Shown here piece after piece: positions 57,229-64,000 of a DNA stretch of 64,000 bases. The notes under the pieces were generated by a model. The model did not search any database. It had not been told where the DNA came from and saw only the letters and a list, made by a program, of their open reading frames with translations. The position numbers and the translations under genes are program-made. The stretch lies in contig JBFMDN010000017.1 in assembly GCA_040753915.1 (NCBI GenBank), forward strand, positions 1 to 64,000, given 5' to 3'. The DNA comes from JBFMDN01 sp040753915. GTDB lineage: Bacteria; Desulfobacterota; Desulfomonilia; Desulfomonilales; Desulfomonilaceae. The first letter of the stretch is position 1. Each line of letters opens with the position of its first letter.

Positions 57229-57816
57229 ATGAAGAAATTGGCGTCTTTCGCAATGATTTCTTTCTTTGGGGTGGTCGTTTCTCTCACGCTTGTTTCCAAT
57301 GTCCAGTCGCAGGACTTGTTCCGAGAGATGGCCGACCTGAAATCCGAGATGGCCAAGTTGAGGAACGAGCTCAACGACACCAGGAATCTTGTACTTGAGC
57401 TCAGGAAGGCAATGCTGGAATATGCCGTTGCTTCAGATCTGGAACGACCGGCCGCAACTGCGCCAGAAAAAAAGGAGGGGGCAAAGCCCGAGCCCCCCGT
57501 CGACGAGAAAGAGTTGACGAAAGTCATATGCCAGGCGGTGGGGAAATTCTTTTCTGAAGCCGAAGCAGCCCTCCGTTCCCCCGATCCATCAACCGCGGAA
57601 TCGGAAATGGATAAGGCGTACCGAAAGTTGACCTCGACATTGCATAGTTATTCGAGGACTCACCGGGTATCCAAGCTGCTCAACATCTATGAAGGTCTCG
57701 CATGGTCTACCTATACAGCCGTTCGATTACGCGGCAGTGTGGCGGGAAACGAAGATTTCCTGCAAAAACTGAGGACGCACAAGCAACGATACATCGACAC
57801 CTGTCCCAAAGAATGA
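57229..57816 (+). CDS. Exported coiled-coil protein of unknown function
   Basis: 195 aa. Signal peptide (MKKLASFAMISFFGVVVSLT, cleaved near VQSQ), then a heptad-rich stretch (about residues 29-62, FREMADLKSEMAKLRNELND), a Pro/Glu/Lys linker, and a helical C-terminal half. GGGAGGGATGGTG upstream. Looks periplasmic; function not recognised. Confidence 0.75.
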   Translation: MKKLASFAMISFFGVVVSLTLVSNVQSQDLFREMADLKSEMAKLRNELNDTRNLVLELRKAMLEYAVASDLERPAATAPEKKEGAKPEPPVDEKELTKVICQAVGKFFSEAEAALRSPDPSTAESEMDKAYRKLTSTLHSYSRTHRVSKLLNIYEGLAWSTYTAVRLRGSVAGNEDFLQKLRTHKQRYIDTCPKE

Positions 57817-57856
57817 TTCGTGGCCGGCTGCCTCTTTCTTTTGACCGACTAAGCAA

Positions 57857-58334
57857 TAGGATTTCATACGTACGGTTATGTATTTGGGAAATTGGTCCCT
57901 TTAGGGAAGGGCGCCTTCAGAGCCGGCTTCAATGGGGGGCCGGTTTGAAGAGACTCTCTCAAAACTCGGGACACACCAAACATCGTAGCACGATTGGGCG
58001 TCGATGCGTGGAACGGCACCCTCACCCCAACCCTCTCCCAGTGGGCGAGGGATCCGGAAGAATCCCCTCTCCCCCGCCTCGCATAGGCGTTAACTTCGTG
58101 GATGACATCACGTGATTTCAGTCCGTTGACTTAACAAGGACCCCGTCACCCCGGCGAAAGCCGGGGTCCATAACATATTGGAAGGACTGGATTCCGGCTT
58201 TCGCCGGAATGACGAACAATTGGCCGTTCCACTTCTAACTTAACGCCTATGCGCTTCGGGGGAGAGCGTTAGGGTGAGGGGGGGTGCCACGATTATCACG
58301 GACTGCCGGCTTTTGAGACACTTTCAGATGCCCG
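57857..58334 (+). repeat. R1 repeat, copy 3, interrupted by a MITE-like element
   Basis: Same family as 50,488-50,797, here with its conserved lead in front: aggatttcatacgtacgg, gggaaattggtccctttaggg, then actctctcaaaactcgggac. The central hairpin (expected cccccgcttcggggg) is split by the 174-bp element at 58,080-58,253, after which it resumes with cttcgggggagagcg and ends ttttgagacactttcagatgccc. Confidence 0.85.
58080..58253. mobile_element. 174-bp MITE-like element nested in R1
   Basis: Perfect 14-bp terminal inverted repeats cgcataggcgttaa (58,080-58,093) and ttaacgcctatgcg (58,240-58,253). The interior has the widespread dyads accccggcgaaagccggggt and attccggctttcgccggaat and no ORF. 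The flanks are CT/CTT-like and only suggest a 2-3 bp target duplication. No transposase in the window. Confidence 0.7.
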
Positions 58335-58430
58335 TGCCACTGCACGATGCCCCTCCTTCCAGGCCGGATCCCACTATGGACCGAAGATTCTTCGCGTTCG
58401 TTGCGGAGTCGGGGAGACTCGACGTACCAA

Positions 58431-58458
58431 CAAAAAAAGCCAGGTGTAGCTCCTGGCT
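58431..58458 (-). terminator. Intrinsic terminator of the GGDEF/EAL gene
   Basis: Minus strand: agccagg (58,458-58,452), loop agctaca, cctggct (58,444-58,438), then a run of T (58,438-58,432). It lies 28 bp after the stop codon at 58,487. Confidence 0.9.
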
Positions 58459-58486
58459 CTTTCACACTCCTCGGGGAACGAGCACG

Positions 58487-60454
58487 CTAGCGGCGATCCT
58501 GGCTTTGTCTCACAAATTCCTGAGGAGACAACGGCAGACAGAAGTAGTGCCCCTGTGCTTCCTCGCATCCATGCTCGACGACAAAATCCAATTGCTCTTG
58601 AGTCTCCACGCAGCTTGCTGTGACGTTGAACCGAAGATGGTCCGCGATGGAGAAAACTGCCTTGAGGACGGCTCCATTTTTGGTTTTGGAATTGCAGTCG
58701 GAAAGGAATGAAGGGTGGATCTTGATCCGGTCGACAGGAAGGGTCTTAAGTTGACTGAGCGAGGAATATCCCACGCCAAAGTCTTGAATGGCCAGATGAA
58801 CTCCCAGGTCCTTTAGGCGTCCCATGATTTCCGTGGACAGGTTCGGGTCGTGCATGAAGGCCCGCTCGCTCATTTCAAGCTCAAGGAGAGCCGGATCGAT
58901 GCCTGTCTTATCCAGAGCCGACTGTACAAGGATGTCGAGTCCCGCTTTCCGGAGGTGCCTATCCGACAGGTTGACCGATACCTTTGTCGTTGTGCCGTGG
59001 GAACTTTGCCATTCTCGGATTTGGCGGCATGCTTCGAACAATGTCCATTCGTCAACCAGATCTATAAGGTCCGTTTCCGAAGCGAACGGAATGAATTCCC
59101 TCGCCTGTAATCGGCCAACAGCCGGCCGATTCCAGCGTATCAAGGCCTCGCAGCCGATGATCCGGCCTGTCGGAATGTGAAAGGTCGGCTGGTACTGGAG
59201 AAAGAAGGCTCCCTGCCGCAACGCGGATCGGATGGAGGCTCCCATCTCGAGCTTAGCCGAGGCAAGCTCGTTCATCTCTGCCGAAAAATACCGGTAGCAA
59301 TTACCCCCTGCTTGTTTCGCGTGGTACATCGCCATGTCCGCATGCTTGAGCAGAACTTCGCTGTCGCTACCGTCGTCGGGATACATTGCGATTCCAATGC
59401 TGACAGTCATGAAGCATCGGCGCCTGTCCAGATCGAATGCCCTCGACATTCTGGCGACGATTCTCGATGCAAGCAAGGCCACACTCCGACTATCAGTGAT
59501 GTCAGGTAATATGACACCAAATTCGTCTCCGCCGAGACGAGCCACAATGTCACTGTCTCGTACACACTGCTGAATGCGCTTGGCGACCTTGGCTAGAAGC
59601 GTATCTCCGGCAAGATGGCCATGCGCGTCGTTAACATCCTTGAACCGGTCGAGGTCGAGAAACATAATTCCAACATTGCATTTGTTTCTTTGGGACCTTG
59701 CCAATACATGCTTCAAGTGATCGAAGAACAGGAATCTGTTGGGGAGCCCGGTAAGCGAGTCGTAATATGCCATATATTCCAACCGCTTGAAAGTATCGGT
59801 GTCCACAGTAGCCTGATCGGCATAGATCGTGGACGAATCGCCTCGGTCGCCATTCCTTCTCATTTCGATCATCTGCATCAGTCGGACTCTCAAGCGATCC
59901 TCGAGGATTCCACGGTACTCCTTTTTCTTGAGCAGCAACAACCTCATTCTCGGCGTCAAGTCTTCGAGAATAAGGAGGACCCAGACTTCCTCACCCAACC
60001 GTATCGGGAACATGTGGATGCGATTCCACATGTATCGTTTTCCTATGCGGATCGCTCCTTCCATCGTCTGACTTTTTTCAGAGCTCCGTGCTGATAAGAG
60101 GCGCAACTCGTACTCCAGAGCGGTGTCATGGCAGGAGAAGAGCATTTGGAATGGGCCGCAGCACGGCCCCCTCCAGTCCGGGCTCAACTTGCGAAGGACC
60201 TTCTCTGCCGAATCATTGCCCAATTGTATCAGTCCGGATGAATCCAGGAGAAATGCGGGAAAAGGCAGTGCCTTAATCAAGCCCACAAATACTTCGTTGG
60301 CTTGCAGAGTAGGGACGGCAAGGATATCGGTCGAAGCGTCGATACGCGTACCCACTATGTCGGAGAAACACGCGCTCGATTCCCCATTGCCGGTCGCGGC
60401 CATCTCGCGCTGGACGTGTTCCTCGCCGTGCGTTTGCAAGTAGCTCATAAACAC
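58487..60454 (-). CDS. Diguanylate cyclase with degenerate EAL domain and PAS-like sensor
   Basis: 655 aa. Residues about 50-175 resemble a PAS sensor (LPFPAFLLDSSGLIQLGND). About 225-395 is a GGDEF domain with an intact active site (ARLGGDEFGVIL). About 405-650 is an EAL domain that keeps the EAL signature (CEALIRW) and the Asn (VSVNLSD) but deviates in metal-binding motifs: QDFGVGYSSL (usually DDFG), RIKIHPSF (usually KID), TASCVETQ (usually AEGVET). So c-di-GMP synthesis is likely and hydrolysis unlikely. No membrane helix; cytoplasmic. Confidence 0.9.
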   Translation of the reverse strand: MFMSYLQTHGEEHVQREMAATGNGESSACFSDIVGTRIDASTDILAVPTLQANEVFVGLIKALPFPAFLLDSSGLIQLGNDSAEKVLRKLSPDWRGPCCGPFQMLFSCHDTALEYELRLLSARSSEKSQTMEGAIRIGKRYMWNRIHMFPIRLGEEVWVLLILEDLTPRMRLLLLKKKEYRGILEDRLRVRLMQMIEMRRNGDRGDSSTIYADQATVDTDTFKRLEYMAYYDSLTGLPNRFLFFDHLKHVLARSQRNKCNVGIMFLDLDRFKDVNDAHGHLAGDTLLAKVAKRIQQCVRDSDIVARLGGDEFGVILPDITDSRSVALLASRIVARMSRAFDLDRRRCFMTVSIGIAMYPDDGSDSEVLLKHADMAMYHAKQAGGNCYRYFSAEMNELASAKLEMGASIRSALRQGAFFLQYQPTFHIPTGRIIGCEALIRWNRPAVGRLQAREFIPFASETDLIDLVDEWTLFEACRQIREWQSSHGTTTKVSVNLSDRHLRKAGLDILVQSALDKTGIDPALLELEMSERAFMHDPNLSTEIMGRLKDLGVHLAIQDFGVGYSSLSQLKTLPVDRIKIHPSFLSDCNSKTKNGAVLKAVFSIADHLRFNVTASCVETQEQLDFVVEHGCEEAQGHYFCLPLSPQEFVRQSQDRR

Positions 60455-60565
60455 ACCTCCGTGCTCACAGCCCAGAATGATCGCTTGAGGTTACAGGCAT
60501 AGTGTTGCAACGTTTCTGAAGTCACGACGACAAGACCATTCGGTGAGAGGGCCCCTCCGAGAGAT

Positions 60566-61759
60566 TCACGAACCATCCACGGTTCTGACCTTAAGATCCC
60601 CCGTTTCCAGGGCTCGAAGTCTCTCAGTCGACTGAGAACGGGTGTCCAGCCATTTCCACATGTGGTCAAGGAAGGAATGAAGAAAAAATGCCAGTACCCA
60701 GACCATGGCGAGAAAGAGGAGAAAACTTATGACCACAGCATAGCCGGGAAACAGCCCCATAATGGGATTGTATTTGATCAGCAACGGGCCATGGATCAGA
60801 AAAGCACCGTACGAAACTGTGCCCCACGACTTCAGGAACTTACTGACATAGCCGTAACGACCGAGCGCGGCTACCGCCATTGCGAACACTACGCACCACG
60901 CTAACTGAGCGCCACCTCCAAGAATGGTGGATACGGCCTTTGAATTCCCGGCACTCTCCCAGCCAAGCAAGACGAGTCCGCTGCTGAGCAGGACAAGCGA
61001 TGCTGTACCGAAAACCATCAACAGACGGGTCTCTCGTCCGGAGAGCCAGGCGGTCACATTCCTTCGATAGGTTGCCACCAGCATACCCAAGGGAAAAGTA
61101 AGCATGTGAATGGGATGACTGACGAGAGGAATGGCTTCCATGACGCGAAGAACCAGCAACACGATACCGAATCCAAAGATGCTTAGCATGGCTCCATAAT
61201 TGGACAACAATCGATTGCTGGCCGCAAATGCGAAATACCACATAATAATCCAGGTGATGTACCATCTTACATAGTCAATGTCAGATATGGGGCGAATATT
61301 TATTCCTGCAAAGGTGTACATCATGTCCCGCAATGCGTAGGTCCGGTGCAACAAAAAGTAGTCGGCGAATAACCAGACCACCGTCAGAGCCCAATAAGGA
61401 ACCATCATACGTCTCAACCTGCGGGACAGAAACCTTGACCACGTGAATGTCGGTTTGTCAAGAGTCGATGTGAGAGCAAATCCGGAGATGAAGAGGAACA
61501 TGGATACACCGTACCCACTCAGGTGCGGACTTGCTTCGACTGCTGACACATGTTGCCAAAGGTGTGTCATTATTACAAGGAGGATTGATCCTCCTCTCAA
61601 TTGATCCGTTTGGTCTCGATCCAGAAATCTCGTTGACTGCTTCTGTGTCCAAAGCAGTGAGATGATCAGAAGGAAGCCCAGAATCACGACATTGGTAACA
61701 GTGGGATAATCAATGCTCAGTTTTGAGATCTCGTAGTTTCTCAGGATCAGTTCATTCAT
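60566..61759 (-). CDS. Acyltransferase 3 family membrane protein (OafA-like)
   Basis: 397 aa with about ten membrane helices. The catalytic His lies in GGSILLVIMTHLWQHV (about residue 67), and RRLRRMMVPYWALTVV carries the Arg pair typical of this family. Transfers acetyl or other acyl groups to surface sugars. It stands alone with the R1 copy 4 behind its start and the GGDEF gene in front. Confidence 0.88.
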   Translation of the reverse strand: MNELILRNYEISKLSIDYPTVTNVVILGFLLIISLLWTQKQSTRFLDRDQTDQLRGGSILLVIMTHLWQHVSAVEASPHLSGYGVSMFLFISGFALTSTLDKPTFTWSRFLSRRLRRMMVPYWALTVVWLFADYFLLHRTYALRDMMYTFAGINIRPISDIDYVRWYITWIIMWYFAFAASNRLLSNYGAMLSIFGFGIVLLVLRVMEAIPLVSHPIHMLTFPLGMLVATYRRNVTAWLSGRETRLLMVFGTASLVLLSSGLVLLGWESAGNSKAVSTILGGGAQLAWCVVFAMAVAALGRYGYVSKFLKSWGTVSYGAFLIHGPLLIKYNPIMGLFPGYAVVISFLLFLAMVWVLAFFLHSFLDHMWKWLDTRSQSTERLRALETGDLKVRTVDGS

Positions 61760-62072
61760 TTAAGCTCTCCCATCCTAAGACAAGCTCATAATGCTTCCGA
61801 AATTGCATGGGACCTGAAGGCAGGGATGTGTGCACGCTTGTAGAAAGTGTCTCAAAAGCCTGCAGTCAGTGATAATCGTGGCACACCCCCTCGCCCTGAC
61901 CCTCTCCCCTGAAGCGGGGGAGAGGGGATTCTTTCGGCTCCCTCTCCCTCTGGGAGAGGGTTGGGGTGAGGGTGCCTTTCCACCCATCGACGCTCAATCG
62001 TGCTACGTTTTTTGGTGTGTCCGGAGTTTTGAGACAGTTTCTGTACCGCGGCATTGCATTTTTGCGGGCGGC
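61760..62072. other. Intergenic region filled by R1 copy 4
   Basis: R1 copy 4 occupies most of these 313 bases; no gene or clear promoter is visible. Confidence 0.6.
61842..62046 (-). repeat. R1 repeat, copy 4
   Basis: Core form of the family: gaaagtgtctcaaaagcctgc, cacaccccctcgccctgaccc, the arm pair, and gagttttgagacagtttc. It lacks the ctttagggaaggg lead found in copies 1-3. Confidence 0.85.
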
Positions 62073-62849
62073 TCAAAGAGCCACCTTTCTTACTGTCATC
62101 CATAGCTGTCCCAAGTACTCGTGTATCGCCAATTGGGAACCCAGAAGTGCACTGCCGTCCGGGAGAAAGTACCTGTACAAGGGAGGAGGGGTTTTCGCCA
62201 TGAATGCACAAGGGCTGGCGATGGCCTTGAGGCCCCTACTCTGGAATTGTCGCATTGCGCGAGGTATGTGGTACGCCGCGCTCACAAGAGCAAATGGAGA
62301 ATCTCCCACCAGCCCGGCCAGAAATGCGGCCTCGTCCCCCGTGTCCCACGCGCTGGCGTAAATCGTCAGAGCATCGGCTGAGACGCCCAGCTCAATTGGA
62401 AGAGCTTTCATAAAATCGGGAACGTTGGCTTCGAGGGGGAATCCCATTCCTGAAAGCACCAGGCGGCTCCCCGGGATCCCGCGCCAAAGACGCACTCCCT
62501 CCAACACTCTGAATATTGACGGTCCAGTTCTGTCTGCAGGAGTCAGGCCGTCGGTGCTTCCCGCGCCTCCAAGAACTACGATGTAGCGCACACCATTCGC
62601 CTCGAGGGACGCAGGATTCTGGTAAGAGCCAGCTTGAGCCTCCAGCCCACGTAATAGCAAGTATGATGTGATAGGGAACGAGAGAACCAGCAACAAGCCC
62701 GTTCCTGCGACAATTAGGGCGGCACCCCTGCGGCTCCAATGCTTAACTTTCCAGACGATCAGACCCGTGAACAGGAGAATGAGAGAAATCCCCAGAGGCT
62801 GGAGCAGCGCGCTTATTGCCTTCTTGACAATGAAACCTGCAATTTCCAT
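62073..62849 (-). CDS. YdcF/SanA-family (DUF218) membrane protein
   Basis: 258 aa. Two N-terminal membrane helices (about 15-35 and 40-60) and a DUF218 domain: YIVVLGGAGSTDGL, the LWRGIPGSRLVLSGMG segment and ALVSAAYHIPRAMRQFQSRG. Related to ElyC/YdcF/SanA proteins involved in envelope (undecaprenyl carrier or ECA) homeostasis. Start at 62849 with a moderate ribosome site. Confidence 0.85.
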   Translation of the reverse strand: MEIAGFIVKKAISALLQPLGISLILLFTGLIVWKVKHWSRRGAALIVAGTGLLLVLSFPITSYLLLRGLEAQAGSYQNPASLEANGVRYIVVLGGAGSTDGLTPADRTGPSIFRVLEGVRLWRGIPGSRLVLSGMGFPLEANVPDFMKALPIELGVSADALTIYASAWDTGDEAAFLAGLVGDSPFALVSAAYHIPRAMRQFQSRGLKAIASPCAFMAKTPPPLYRYFLPDGSALLGSQLAIHEYLGQLWMTVRKVAL

Positions 62850-62909
62850 AGATATCCGGCCCTGAATAATACTGTGGTAACCCCCGAGCTCGCCGGAGGT
62901 CACCAGATC

Positions 62910-63407
62910 TTAACCAATTTTCTCAAGCCATTCCGCTCGCCAGAATAGGAAGCACTTTCTGTCGCAGCCTCCGACGGATTCCCCATTGCAGTAGACCCCA
63001 TCCAGTACCACCAGATTCTTGCACTTGAGTGTGCGACAACGTGCTTCGTCAAAGAATTTCACCACCTTTCCGGCTACCTGAAACTCCTGATCGCAGAATT
63101 GAGCCATCTGGCCCATGAACATGCACCCTTTGGTAAACCCGCGGTAATCTAGGGTTTGCTTGATGTCTTCCAACGACCGGACCCGCACGAGATCTCCCTT
63201 CTCAAGTTCTACCACCCTACTTGCGGCCGTTGCAGCAGCGGTGTCGTCGCTCTGAGGCCTCATCCAATTTCGGTAAATCTTCATCACTCGTCTCAAGAGG
63301 ACAAGCGTGCGTCGTCTTGCGAATTCCACGAGCGATTCCTTTCCCTGTACCGGGTAGGTCATAACCTGACAGATCTGCTTAGAAGTTTCCTCGGCTCTCA
63401 CATCCAT
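62910..63407 (-). CDS. Cys-rich protein of unknown function
   Basis: 165 aa. The start at 63407 follows AGGAGAGG; an upstream extension to 63572 is not supported. The C-terminal half has ordered cysteines: GCMFMGQMAQFC, ARCRTLKCKNLVVLDGVYC, GGCDRKCFLFWRAEWLEKI (seven in about 75 residues), likely a metal site. A conserved domain seems likely, but I cannot name it. Lies between a YdcF-like gene and a glycosyltransferase end, so an envelope or polysaccharide role is possible. Confidence 0.7.
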   Translation of the reverse strand: MDVRAEETSKQICQVMTYPVQGKESLVEFARRRTLVLLRRVMKIYRNWMRPQSDDTAAATAASRVVELEKGDLVRVRSLEDIKQTLDYRGFTKGCMFMGQMAQFCDQEFQVAGKVVKFFDEARCRTLKCKNLVVLDGVYCNGESVGGCDRKCFLFWRAEWLEKIG

Positions 63408-63656
63408 GTTTCCTCTCCTTTCGGTCTTTCCAACGTCTTTTTGCCTCAATACTGCGGAGGGCTGGGCGGCCGCCTTCCGTCTCCAATCCTTAGTCGGTGC
63501 CTCCAATGCCCTGCACAAGCACATCACAGCCTCCCTTAGTAGGCAACCTTCCCTGCTATACCGGAAACTCATGAAGAAAGGCTCTGACGGTATATCTCAA
63601 CTCCGCCGCCGTCCTTAATCCCCTCAAGGTACTCCTGAGACCCTGTCAGACGTAAT

Positions 63657-64000
63657 TTATTTTCTGTTCTGAACTGACGAGCTCACCAAGTGATCTCTGA
63701 TCTCAGGCTTGTCAGTATCTGCCATCCGGCGCTCCAACCACCCTCGAGCCAATCTGGTCATACCCACAAACGTCCCAATCCCGTACGCGCTATGAATCAG
63801 GAAGAAGCAAAAAGGTATAAACAAGACAGCGGCTTTTCGGTACCCCTCGAAAGAGGCCGTTGCCCAAGCCGCGAAGGCAAAAGCCGTCGCAAAGTAAGCC
63901 CCCAGCACGAAGGCTAAGACCCAGCCGGTAGACAGTACGGCGGCACCTGAGGCCATGATCAGTCCAAGGACAAAGAAAAACGGCACAAAATGCCTGAACG
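63657..64000 (-). CDS. C-terminal part of a probable membrane glycosyltransferase (cut by window edge)
   Basis: The frame is open to the right edge. The visible 110 or so residues hold three membrane helices and end with HSAYGIGTFVGMTRLARGW, a text typical of the C-terminus of ExoA-like family 2 glycosyltransferases. A GTG at 63986 is not taken as the start. The catalytic part lies outside the window. Confidence 0.6.
   Translation of the reverse strand, partial: FRHFVPFFFVLGLIMASGAAVLSTGWVLAFVLGAYFATAFAFAAWATASFEGYRKAAVLFIPFCFFLIHSAYGIGTFVGMTRLARGWLERRMADTDKPEIRDHLVSSSVQNRK

Overview
This window looks like chromosomal DNA of an anaerobic, diderm bacterium, most probably a deltaproteobacterium (Desulfobacterota; a Syntrophobacter- or Desulfomonile-like organism is a guess from gene content only). 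Reasons: outer-membrane TonB machinery, a TRAP transporter, a CobN/MotA/DUF2149/DUF2162 corrinoid-type locus, an iron-sulfur flavoprotein, acyl-CoA catabolism and many intergenic repeats. No rRNA, tRNA or CRISPR array was seen.

Region 1 (1-2,320): tail of a cut-off gene, repeat-rich DNA, an Isf-like flavoprotein fused to an SCP2 domain, and a PadR regulator with a palindrome inside its own promoter. Region 2 (2,400-20,110) is the most interesting part: three separate cobalamin riboswitches, each with a recognisable promoter and terminator, control (i) exbB-exbD-tonB, (ii) a Pro/Cys-rich secreted protein, a TonB-dependent receptor and a small secreted protein, and (iii) on the minus strand DUF2162, MotA/ExbB-like, DUF2149, an exported BtuF-CbiZ fusion and a CobN-like chelatase that carries a signal peptide and a C-terminal membrane anchor. 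Together they read as a B12-repressed, proton-motive-force-powered system that captures corrinoids and processes them in the periplasm. A decayed MntA/HEPN toxin-antitoxin pair lies between the two arms.

Region 3 (20,100-35,000): a stand-alone receiver protein, a MshEN-GAF-sigma54 activator behind a giant PEP-synthase-like protein, a ThiF/sugar-nucleotidyltransferase/DJ-1 group, a methyltransferase, an orphan LolD-type ATPase, a degenerate nuclease-fold protein and purD. Region 4 (35,200-44,920): a minus-strand acyl-CoA operon headed by a TetR gene with a near-perfect operator over its -10 box. It encodes two giant fusions that end in the same SDR-SCP2 module (one starts with a hydratase, the other with an HMG-CoA-synthase-like domain that seems to lack its catalytic residues plus a DUF35 domain), a thiolase, an acyl-CoA dehydrogenase, a thioesterase and a metallo-hydrolase. 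Region 5 (45,000-49,000): a TRAP transporter followed by a cytidylate-kinase-like/BON fusion.

Region 6 (49,000-64,000): a 4.1-kb segment between two direct repeats (MaoC, M50 protease with a suspected frameshift, orphan adenine methylase), a GspE-like ATPase, HU, a coiled-coil secreted protein, a GGDEF protein with a degenerate EAL domain, an acyltransferase, a YdcF-like protein, a Cys-rich unknown and the end of a probable glycosyltransferase. A 200-370 bp repeat family occurs four times; one copy is interrupted by a 174-bp MITE-like element.
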